Shown here: positions 57,361 to 64,000 of the stretch, one piece after another
Position numbering within the stretch: position 1 is the stretch's first letter
Layout: every line of letters starts with the position of its first letter
NCBI GenBank assembly: GCA_003990705.1
Contig: AP018318.1
Span: 496,001 to 560,000 of the forward strand
Direction of reading: 5' to 3'
Origin: Nostoc sp. HK-01
GTDB taxonomy: Bacteria; Cyanobacteriota; Cyanobacteriia; Cyanobacteriales; Nostocaceae
DNA length: 64,000 nt
The notes under the pieces: model-generated
The model's input: the letters and a program-made list of their open reading frames with translations, nothing else
Told to the model about the DNA's origin: nothing
The model's database searches: none
Program-made: the position numbers and the translations under genes

Positions 57361-58602
57361 TTACGGTTTCCAGCCCGCCAATAAATTTGGGTAATTTGCT
57401 GGTGTAGGGAACATCTTCTGTAAGCTGGCTTGGCGCACTGAGGCTGATTCTTTGCTGAGATTCCACAGACTTTCGTAGAAAAAGAAGGAGACACCAGCAA
57501 AGTTGCGATCGCGGACTTTCTGCACCTGATTTTGAATTTGAGCAAATGGAATTGATTTGTTCTTTAACCCAGTTATAATTCCAATACTTACAGGAATATG
57601 ACTGCGGGCTGTTTTCACTTCGGGATACTCTAATTCTTTGATAAACACATTCAAGTCATCTCGATATATCTGCAACACCAATTCTTCCACAAGTCCCAGA
57701 CGTTCCCATTTTTGCCAGTCAGCTAAAAAGTATTCGTAAGAAAAACGCTGGGGATTAGGCGCAACAGAAACTAAACAGTTCTTTTTTGTAGTTTTAATAG
57801 CTGTGAACACCCGCTTCATAAAGTCGGTGATTTTATTCGCCCGCCAACGCACCCATTCAGGATCTTTGGGATTTTTCGATGGTGCTTTTCCTCGGTGTTC
57901 TTTTTTGTAAAGCGCAACTGTATACGCATCGTAGCCTAACTCTGAAGGCAAACCGAAATGATCATCAAATTGAATCCCATCAATGTCGTAGTTGCGGACA
58001 ATTTCCACAATTAAATCTTGGATAAATTTCTGGACATCTGGGTGGAAGGGATTTAACCAAACTCTATCATGTATACCTTCTTTGACAATTTTTGTACCAT
58101 TGCTGCGGCTTGTCAGCCATTGGGGGCGATTTTTAGCTAATAAAGAATCGGCGGGAGCCATAAACCCAAATTCAAACCAGGGAATTACCGTTAACCCTTG
58201 TTTATGTCCCTCATCAACAATTTCTTTGAGCATATCGCGTCCTTGTAACCCTGGTGTCGGATCGAGCGATCGCCCAATTACTTTAGCAGCTACTTTGCTG
58301 GGATATAATGTGTAGCCCCAATTCCATACCGCCGGATAAACTGTATTAAAGTTTAATTCATCCAGCCGCTGCAAAGCATTCTTCAGACGGTTACGTTCAA
58401 ACAACACCTCACTATCAATATTTGTTAACCATACGCCCCTTAATTCTGAACGCGTCGGCAGATTTTGCGCCGCAATCGGGAACGAAAGCAAGACTGTAGC
58501 GATCATGCTGAGAATAACTATAACGGCGAAAAAAGCTTGTTTCCGGCTGTGATACAGATTCCAGGCAAATAACTCAACACACCACTTAACAAATTTTTTC
58601 AT
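57361..58602 (-). CDS. GH10-like (GHL10, DUF187/YddW) glycosidase
   Basis: 413 aa with a signal anchor (residues about 20-45: AFFAVIVILSMIATVLLSFPIAA) and the GHL10 barrel: ELRGVWLTNIDSEVLFERNRLKNALQRLDELNFNTVYPAVWNWGYTLYPS, GHKQGLTVIPWFEFGFM, VWLNPFHPDVQKFIQDLIVEIVRNYDIDGIQFDDHFGLPSELGYD, LVSVAPNPQRFSYEYFLADWQKW, VSFFFYESLW. The family includes enzymes acting on peptidoglycan glycan strands. Probably periplasmic or cell-envelope located. Confidence 0.88.
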   Translation of the reverse strand: MKKFVKWCVELFAWNLYHSRKQAFFAVIVILSMIATVLLSFPIAAQNLPTRSELRGVWLTNIDSEVLFERNRLKNALQRLDELNFNTVYPAVWNWGYTLYPSKVAAKVIGRSLDPTPGLQGRDMLKEIVDEGHKQGLTVIPWFEFGFMAPADSLLAKNRPQWLTSRSNGTKIVKEGIHDRVWLNPFHPDVQKFIQDLIVEIVRNYDIDGIQFDDHFGLPSELGYDAYTVALYKKEHRGKAPSKNPKDPEWVRWRANKITDFMKRVFTAIKTTKKNCLVSVAPNPQRFSYEYFLADWQKWERLGLVEELVLQIYRDDLNVFIKELEYPEVKTARSHIPVSIGIITGLKNKSIPFAQIQNQVQKVRDRNFAGVSFFFYESLWNLSKESASVRQASLQKMFPTPANYPNLLAGWKP

Positions 58603-59029
58603 ATTTGGTTACAGACAAAAGAAAACATGGAAAAATGACTGCTATATCAGGGCAGAAGTTGCTTAGACATCTGCTACGCAAAATTTAATTGCCAAAGACT
58701 TAACATATAACAGTTTTCCCTTACACTCATATACCCTTATACCCATCCTTCACAAGGGTTTCAGATTTTTTTAGTGCCATTAGTCTTTGTATTTGCCTAT
58801 TTCTGTTACTTCAATAGCATTGTAGTTATAGTTACACAAAGTTAGATAAATTCTATGTATACAAATCTTGACTTATTTACCTAATATTGGACATTTAGGA
58901 TTATGCTATTTATTACAAGAAAAAAACTTATCCCAATTGTCATTGCAACAACTGTAATATAAGTAACAAATAAACAAGTAACTTCACTATATAAATAAGC
59001 CCTCTTAAAGAGCAAGTGCAAGGTATGTA
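58603..59029. other. AT-rich intergenic region
   Basis: 427 bp, promoter regions of two divergent genes by position; no motif, repeat or small gene seen. Confidence 0.4.
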
Positions 59030-59527
59030 ATGAATATTCCTAATAACTCACCAGAAGATTTAGGCAATAATCTCGCAGCGGCCGAGAGGTTAGCAAGGGC
59101 GATTAAGGTTGCAGGGGGAGAATTTTCTTTGATATTAGCCTGTTGCGACTCTATTGCTAAACAACAGCAGATACTAAAACTTTTACAAGAATTGTCATCT
59201 GTAGCAATTCAAGAAATGAGATTAATGCCTACAGATGAAACACTTTATACAACCATCACAAATACTATCGGTATTTCGCAACCTCAAGCTTTGATGGTGC
59301 ATGGTTTAGAATCTGTTGTAGCAATACCGCAAATGCTGATCAGTACAAATCTCATGCGAGATGAGTTTCGCAAAAATTTGCATTTTCCTATAGTACTGTG
59401 GGTTAATAATGAAGTTCTGAGCCAGCTAGTTTGGTTAGCGCCAGATTTAAAAAACTGGGCAGCAACTACTATTAGGTTTGATATTTCTAATAGTCAATTA
59501 ATTGAAAATCAAGCAGTGAGTGCTTAA
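59030..59527 (+). CDS. Stand-alone domain normally found at the N-terminus of large cyanobacterial NTPase/TPR proteins
   Basis: 165 aa: NNLAAAERLARAIKVAGGEFSLILACCDS, then TNLMRDEFRKNLHFPIVLWVNNEVLSQLVWLAPDLKNWAATTIRFD. The second block is, from memory, the start region of large cyanobacterial proteins with AAA/TPR or WD40 parts, which inspect an ATP-bound partner. Here the frame ends with TAA after VSA and nothing of the rest follows, so it is a truncated gene or a regulatory single-domain protein. Confidence 0.55.
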   Translation: MNIPNNSPEDLGNNLAAAERLARAIKVAGGEFSLILACCDSIAKQQQILKLLQELSSVAIQEMRLMPTDETLYTTITNTIGISQPQALMVHGLESVVAIPQMLISTNLMRDEFRKNLHFPIVLWVNNEVLSQLVWLAPDLKNWAATTIRFDISNSQLIENQAVSA

Positions 59528-59765
59528 CTAAGCCTAATCTATTAAATATTTATTTTTAAACATATTTTTAATATTGTTAATTTTTAGTAAAAAGAAAGGA
59601 ACAAACCATCTGTATACTAGCGTCTCTCTTCATATCTGCTTCACAAGACAGATTTTTGAAGAATCCCAAATACATTAGAATTTTGGGACTATATATTTTT
59701 TGTCATTAATTACTAGATATAAGTTTTTAATGCCTTAAATATTGACTAATAGAGGCATTTTATTG

Positions 59766-61316
59766 ATGAAACCTATGCTAAAAAATCCACAAACAACCAA
59801 TCAAGCCCGAATTTTTACTGCCTTAGTTTTGACTAGTATTTTGTCTGTTGCTAGTGGGTTAACCCTGATCAAAAGTGCCATAGCTAACCCAATAAACCTT
59901 CTACCTGCAACTACCAATGAAGTTTACGCAGATAAAAGTAAACCAAATCGCTTACCACCGTCAGTCACTAATGCGGTGCTAAGAGATTTAGCCAGCAGAA
60001 TTGGAACATCTAGGGGAGAATTGCAAATTGTTAATTATAGTCAAAAGACTTGGCGCAATGGTTGTTTAGAACTACCGCAACCAAATGAATTTTGTACCCA
60101 AGCATTAGTTCCTGGTTGGCTAGTCGTAGTATCTAATGGTAGACAAAAGTGGACTTATCATACTAATAATAATGGGCGTTCTTTACGTTTAGCTTCGTCA
60201 AATAATTCATCACAAAACGAATTACCGAGAAAAGTTCGAGAAGCAGTTTTACAACAAGCGCAAGAAGTTTCAGGATTATCAGCGCGATCGCTATCTATTC
60301 TAAATTTTAAAGCAACAGATTGGTCAGATGGTTGCGATCGCTCCACTCCTCCCTATCCTTGTGATCCCATTGTTGTCTCTGGTTGGCAAGTAACCGTAGG
60401 TGCAGCAAATCAACGCTGGGTGTTCTTATCAGATAACGATGGTGCGCGCGTCAAGCTGGCTAAAGATCAGAATTCAACAAATGCAAACAAACCTCTAACC
60501 ATCCCGCAGAGTGAATTACCACCACCTTTAGATCAAGGTGTAGTATTCCGCCAAATCTCCAGCGGTGGTTTTGCTGGGAGAACCTACCAAACAGTCTTAC
60601 TCAATGACGGGAGTTTGATTCGCGTACGCATTGGTGATGCTAATGATTCAGAACGCAGTGTGCGCCGTGTTTCTCGCCAACAAGTGCAACAATTTGAACA
60701 ATTGCTACAACGCACCAGAGGAGAATTTAGAAATGTGAATTATCCAGCACCTACTGGCGCAGCCGATTATATTACTTACACTCTCACCAGCCGTCAGGGT
60801 ACAGTGCAGTACAACGATATTGCACAAAATAACCTACCGCAAAATTTACAACTAGTCATTAAAGCTTGGAGTGAAATTAACAACAACCAAGCGACAGATG
60901 ATACCTCTAAGCTTGTACCTATCCCGCAAAGTGAATTACCACCACCTTTAGATCAAGGTGTAGTATTCCGTCAAATCTCTAGCGGTGGTTTTGCGGCTAG
61001 AACCTATGAAACTGTATTACGTAATGATGGGACTTTGATTCGAGTACGTGTTGGTGACGCTAACGATTCCGAACGCAGTGTACGCCGTATTTCTCGCCAA
61101 CAAGTGCAACAATTTGAACAATTGCTACAACGCACCAAATGGGACTTTAGAAATGTGAGTTATCCAGCACCCAACGGCGCGGCTGATTTTATCACCCATA
61201 CTTTGACTAGCCAAAATGGTACAGTGCAATATAACGATATCTCACAAAATAACTTGCCTACAAAGTTACAACGAGTAGTTACAGCCTGGAATCAACTTTT
61301 AGGTACTAGTCAATAG
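59766..61316 (+). CDS. Exported protein with two duplicated domain pairs
   Basis: 516 aa with a signal peptide (FTALVLTSILSVASGLTLIKSAIA). Two related domains, each about 80 residues, come first (residues about 65-150 and 160-245: LPPSVTNAVLRDLASRIG / LPRKVREAVLQQAQEVSG, each ending WTYHTNNNGRSLRLA or WVFLSDNDGARVKLA). Then two nearly identical domains of about 130 residues (IPQSELPPPLDQGVVFRQIS ... VQYNDIAQNNLPQNLQ). ATG at 59766 with AGAGG 10 nt upstream. The stop TAG lies inside a GTCAATAG repeat. Likely periplasmic; function unknown. Confidence 0.75.
   Translation: MKPMLKNPQTTNQARIFTALVLTSILSVASGLTLIKSAIANPINLLPATTNEVYADKSKPNRLPPSVTNAVLRDLASRIGTSRGELQIVNYSQKTWRNGCLELPQPNEFCTQALVPGWLVVVSNGRQKWTYHTNNNGRSLRLASSNNSSQNELPRKVREAVLQQAQEVSGLSARSLSILNFKATDWSDGCDRSTPPYPCDPIVVSGWQVTVGAANQRWVFLSDNDGARVKLAKDQNSTNANKPLTIPQSELPPPLDQGVVFRQISSGGFAGRTYQTVLLNDGSLIRVRIGDANDSERSVRRVSRQQVQQFEQLLQRTRGEFRNVNYPAPTGAADYITYTLTSRQGTVQYNDIAQNNLPQNLQLVIKAWSEINNNQATDDTSKLVPIPQSELPPPLDQGVVFRQISSGGFAARTYETVLRNDGTLIRVRVGDANDSERSVRRISRQQVQQFEQLLQRTKWDFRNVSYPAPNGAADFITHTLTSQNGTVQYNDISQNNLPTKLQRVVTAWNQLLGTSQ
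60508..61250 (+). repeat. Two direct repeats of 420-nt period within the coding region
   Basis: The DNA at 60508-60830 and 60928-61250 is nearly identical for long stretches, for example AGTGAATTACCACCACCTTT at both. This points to a recent intragenic duplication. Confidence 0.75.
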
Positions 61317-61405
61317 TCAATGGTCAATAGTCCAAAAAAACCTTGATTTTTGACCACTAACTCTTGTACCAGAAAATAGGTGTGCCAGTTGCATAAGTCC
61401 TGAGT
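61311..61405. mobile_element. Truncated copy of the 25579-25716 MITE
   Basis: About 90 bp match the core and right end of the element (GTCAATGGTCAATAGTCC, then CTTGTACCAGAAAATAG, then CCAGTTGCATAAGTCCTGA) with several substitutions; the left terminal repeat is missing. It supplies the stop codon of the preceding gene. Confidence 0.65.
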
Positions 61406-61437
61406 CAAATGAAGTTTCAATCTAAGCCGAAGAACAA

Positions 61438-62034
61438 CTAATCTAACTCTCGCCGTCCTTCTAAGGCTCTAGCTAAAGTTACTTCGTCGGCGTATTCTAA
61501 ATCTCCACCCACAGGTAAACCAAAGGCAATTCGTGTCACCTTGGTAAAGGGTTTCAGTAGTTGACCAATATACAGTGTGGTGGTTTCCCCTTCTATACTC
61601 GGACTGATTGCTAAAATCACTTCCTGGGGTTTTTGCTGACTTACCCGCCGCACTAAAGGTTGGAGATTCAACTGTTCTGGGCCGATTCCATCCATTGGGG
61701 AAATCACGCCACCTAAAACATGATATTTACCTTTATATTCGCGGGTTTTTTCCAGCGCAATCACATCCCGCGAATCAGCTACGACGCAAATAGTTTGATT
61801 GTCGCGGTTAGGATTTCGGCAGATTTCACAAACTGGCTCCGCAGATAAGTGAAAACAGACTGAACACAAGCCTATTTGTTTTTTTGCGTCAACCAACGCT
61901 TGCGCCAGAGCCTCTACTTCTGCTTCTGGTCGCTTCAAAATGTGCAAAGCCAGTCGCTGGGCTGATTTGGGGCCTACTCCTGGCAGACGTTGCAACTGTT
62001 CGATTAACCGTGCTAAAGGGCGTGCGTAAACCGT
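61438..62034 (-). CDS. recR: Recombination mediator RecR, apparent ACG start
   Basis: Works with RecF/RecO to load RecA at gaps. The frame has Hh[20 protein letters not shown], the Cys4 zinc finger ([16 protein letters not shown]), and a Toprim domain ([50 protein letters not shown]). The first TTG (61995) would remove the usual N-terminus, but upstream in frame are [12 protein letters not shown] and, 8 nt after a GGAG (62046-62043), an ACG at 62034. With it the protein is 198 aa, the normal RecR length. The ACG could be a rare start, or a T-to-C change, or an error. Confidence 0.88.
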   Translation of the reverse strand, partial: TVYARPLARLIEQLQRLPGVGPKSAQRLALHILKRPEAEVEALAQALVDAKKQIGLCSVCFHLSAEPVCEICRNPNRDNQTICVVADSRDVIALEKTREYKGKYHVLGGVISPMDGIGPEQLNLQPLVRRVSQQKPQEVILAISPSIEGETTTLYIGQLLKPFTKVTRIAFGLPVGGDLEYADEVTLARALEGRRELD

Positions 62035-62125
62035 GGTCTTATCTCCAGAATGTGTTCACCTTAACTATGATGACATAGGCTGAGGAGGAAGAGGAAACAG
62101 GGCAGGGTGCAGGGGAGAAACACAA

Positions 62126-62180
62126 ATGACTGTTGACCATTGACCATTGACTATTGACTATTAACCATTGACTTTTGACA
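62126..62180. repeat. Heptanucleotide tandem repeat
   Basis: Repeats of TGACCAT and TGACTAT between recR and rexT. They encode the last residues (KSMVNSQ) and stop of rexT. Confidence 0.75.
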
Positions 62181-62492
62181 CAAAAACAACGGTTGTGCCG
62201 ATCGCAATACTGCTTCTAATAAACCAGGAAACAGCATTTCTAAATCTTCGCGCCGCAATTGATTGATGTGCTGGGTTCCTTCTTTATGAGTCAAGACTAC
62301 ACCCGACTCTCTCAAAATCTTAAAGTGGTTGGACATGGTAGACTTGGCGATCGCAAAATCAAAATCGGCACAGCATTGCTCCCCTTTGGTTGCTAACAAC
62401 CGCACAATCTCTAGCCGCACTGGGTCGCCTAACGCATACAATACCGCTGATAGTGATATATCTTTTTTGTCTGGGTGATATAAAAATCTCAT
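62151..62492 (-). CDS. rexT: Redox-sensing ArsR-family repressor RexT
   Basis: 113-aa winged-helix protein: LSAVLYALGDPVRLEIVRLLATKGEQCCADFDF, STMSNHFKILRESGVVLTHKEGTQHINQLRREDLEMLFP. With the ATG at 62492 the vicinal pair falls at C40-C41, exactly the H2O2-sensing cysteines known in Anabaena RexT, which represses trxA2. It is divergent from trxA, as in that organism. The upstream frame to 62570 is not used. The last seven residues come from a tandem repeat. Confidence 0.92.
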   Translation of the reverse strand: MRFLYHPDKKDISLSAVLYALGDPVRLEIVRLLATKGEQCCADFDFAIAKSTMSNHFKILRESGVVLTHKEGTQHINQLRREDLEMLFPGLLEAVLRSAQPLFLCQKSMVNSQ

Positions 62493-62529
62493 ACTTGTAT
62501 TATCTCTTGAACTAGCGTATATTTTAATT

Positions 62530-62546
62530 ATTCGATAAAATCGAAT
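62530..62546. promoter_or_regulatory. Palindromic operator between rexT and trxA
   Basis: ATTCGAT-AAA-ATCGAAT, a perfect 7-bp inverted repeat with a 3-nt spacer, 26 nt before the trxA ATG and 37 nt before the rexT start. The length and position fit an ArsR-family site; RexT binding here is inferred from the known regulation. Confidence 0.75.
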
Positions 62547-62572
62547 AAACGAATTAAAACAGGAAGGCAACT

Positions 62573-62905
62573 ATGTCATCTGTTACAAATGTCACAGAAG
62601 CCACTTTCAAGCCAGAAGTTTTAGACAGTGAGGTACCAGTTTTAGTAGATTTTTGGGCCCCTTGGTGCGGCCCTTGTCGAATGGTCGGGCCAGTTGTTGA
62701 TGAAGTTGCCACCGAATACGAAGGACAGGTAAAAGTAGTGAAGGTGAACACAGATCAAAATCCCACTGTCGCCAGCCATTACGGAATTCGCACTATACCT
62801 ACACTTATGATATTTAAGGGTGGGCGACAAGTGGATACGGTTGTCGGTGCAGTGCCAAAATCTACATTAACTAAGACTTTAGCACAGCATATTTCACAGC
62901 AGTAA
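62573..62905 (+). CDS. trxA: Thioredoxin A2
   Basis: 110 aa with the canonical active site WCGPC (W31-C35), the [18 protein letters not shown] block and the cis-proline loop [11 protein letters not shown], ending in thioredoxin helix 4. The typical m-type fold of cyanobacterial thioredoxins is complete. It is divergent from rexT, which is known to repress trxA2 in Anabaena and release it under peroxide. AGGA lies 9 nt before the ATG. Confidence 0.95.
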   Translation: MSSVTNVTEATFKPEVLDSEVPVLVDFWAPWCGPCRMVGPVVDEVATEYEGQVKVVKVNTDQNPTVASHYGIRTIPTLMIFKGGRQVDTVVGAVPKSTLTKTLAQHISQQ

Positions 62906-63063
62906 TAGCTATGGGTGGGCATTTGCTCACCCAGAAGCTTAAACAAGCTAGTTGAAAATTATACTAAACTCAGGCAGGAGGCAGAAGGTAAACACATTAC
63001 TGTTTCTGTCCTCATTTGAATGCTCTTGGCTATATAGCAGTCCTAAATCATTTGAGAAAAGAT

Positions 63064-63858
63064 ATGGACTTGAAATTAGAAAATAAATCGGCCTTAATTA
63101 GTGGTTCGACCACAGGTATTGGTTTGGCGATTGCCCAAACTTTAGCGCAAGAAGGTGCATCAGTAATTGTCAATGGTCGCACAGAACAACGAGTTACCCA
63201 AGCAGTTGATAAAATCAAACGTACCAATCCTGACGCGAAAGTTACTGGAATTGTTGCTGATTTAGCGACCAAAGCAGGCATTGAGCAAATTGTTACCCAG
63301 GTTCCGCAAGTTGATATTCTCATCAACAATCTGGGAATCTACGAGCCGAAAGGATTTTTCGAGATTACTGACGAAGATTGGCTGCATATATTGGAAGTGA
63401 ACTTACTTAGCGGAGTTCGTTTGAGTCGCAAATATCTACAAAAGATGCTAGAGCAAAACTGGGGACGAGTAATTTTTATCTCCAGTGAATCAGGTTTTCA
63501 AATCCCCGTAGAAATGATTCACTACGGTGTGACTAAAACTGCTCAAATTTCCCTAGCACGCGGTTTAGCAGAAATGACTGTCGGTACAGCAGTTACAGTC
63601 AACTCTGTCTTACCAGGGCCAACCCGTTCCGAAGGCGTTGAAGAATTTATCACCCAGATGGGAAAAGAAAAGGGAATCAGCGCCAGGGAAGTTGAGGCGG
63701 AATTTTTTCAAAAAGTACGTCCAAGTTCTCTTATCCAACGCTTTGCAACTAACGAAGAAGTCGCCACACTTGTCGCTTATCTTTCCAGTCCCCTTGCTTC
63801 TGCAACTAATGGTGCGGCTGTGCGGGTTGATGGCGGCGTAATTCGCTCGATTATTTAG
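63064..63858 (+). CDS. Short-chain dehydrogenase/reductase
   Basis: 264-aa classical SDR. NAD(P)-binding TGxxxGxG motif reads SGSTTGIGLAIA, NNLG replaces the usual NNAG, the catalytic triad has S in FISSESG, then YGVTK with Tyr and Lys, and the C-terminal part ends AAVRVDGGVIRSI. ATG at 63064 is chosen; the upstream frame to 63016 is unconserved. Lies 158 bp after trxA in the same direction, and in Anabaena-type genomes this neighbourhood is redox-regulated; substrate unknown. Confidence 0.88.
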   Translation: MDLKLENKSALISGSTTGIGLAIAQTLAQEGASVIVNGRTEQRVTQAVDKIKRTNPDAKVTGIVADLATKAGIEQIVTQVPQVDILINNLGIYEPKGFFEITDEDWLHILEVNLLSGVRLSRKYLQKMLEQNWGRVIFISSESGFQIPVEMIHYGVTKTAQISLARGLAEMTVGTAVTVNSVLPGPTRSEGVEEFITQMGKEKGISAREVEAEFFQKVRPSSLIQRFATNEEVATLVAYLSSPLASATNGAAVRVDGGVIRSII

Positions 63859-64000
63859 TGCTGAGTAATATAGCAGGCGAGAGGTAACAGGTGACGGAGT
63901 TAAAAGTCTTTTGATGTCTCATTTTGATCATTTACCGATGTCCTACTCCTGCTTTCTCTAAACGATAAGTGTTCACATCGAATAGCCAAATATTTATCAA

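Overview
The window comes from a filamentous, Nostocales-type cyanobacterium. The signs are abundant HIP1 octamers (GCGATCGC), heptanucleotide repeats of the GTCAATA/TGACCAT type, GC-rich interspersed palindromes and small inverted-repeat elements, and a divergent rexT-trxA2 pair of the kind known from Anabaena. No rRNA, tRNA, CRISPR array or complete transposase gene was seen.

Left part (1-19 kb), mostly housekeeping: the 3' part of isocitrate dehydrogenase, an exported Mn-type superoxide dismutase, an M15 peptidase with a peptidoglycan-binding domain, a glycerophosphodiesterase, NAD-dependent DNA ligase, an acidic unknown protein, a GH13 amylase with CBM20, an EGY-type site-2 protease, a tRNA-dihydrouridine synthase, a DUF1932 dehydrogenase, an MFS exporter and groES-groEL. 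Two gene remnants lie here: a Uma2 nuclease tail and an alpha/beta-hydrolase.

Centre (19.5-55.5 kb), an organosulfur-acquisition island of about 36 kb. It holds an SBP56 methanethiol oxidase; two paralogous fumarate-reductase-like flavoproteins, one with a 2x[4Fe-4S] ferredoxin; an SsuABC-type transporter; a MetQNI-type transporter whose metI is separated from metQ-metN; four additional SsuA-like binding proteins in all; five luciferase-like FMN-dependent monooxygenases; three acyl-CoA-dehydrogenase-like (SfnB/DszC) flavoproteins; TauD; a CmcJ/NvfI-type protein; an FAD monooxygenase; a YfcF-like glutathione transferase; a class II aldolase; a cysteine-dioxygenase-type cupin; and a ferritin-like diiron protein. 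The likely logic is import of organic sulfur compounds, oxidative C-S cleavage by flavin or Fe/2-oxoglutarate enzymes, and disposal of carbon products. A 21-nt partly palindromic motif recurs upstream of at least seven transcription units here, and once before the DUF1932 gene. It is the best candidate in the window for an undescribed regulatory system.

Right part (55.5-64 kb): a peroxiredoxin-like protein, a small membrane protein, a GH10-like lipoprotein or glycosidase, a stand-alone NTPase-associated domain, an exported protein built from two duplicated domain pairs, recR (apparently with an ACG start), rexT and trxA2 around a palindromic operator, and an SDR oxidoreductase.
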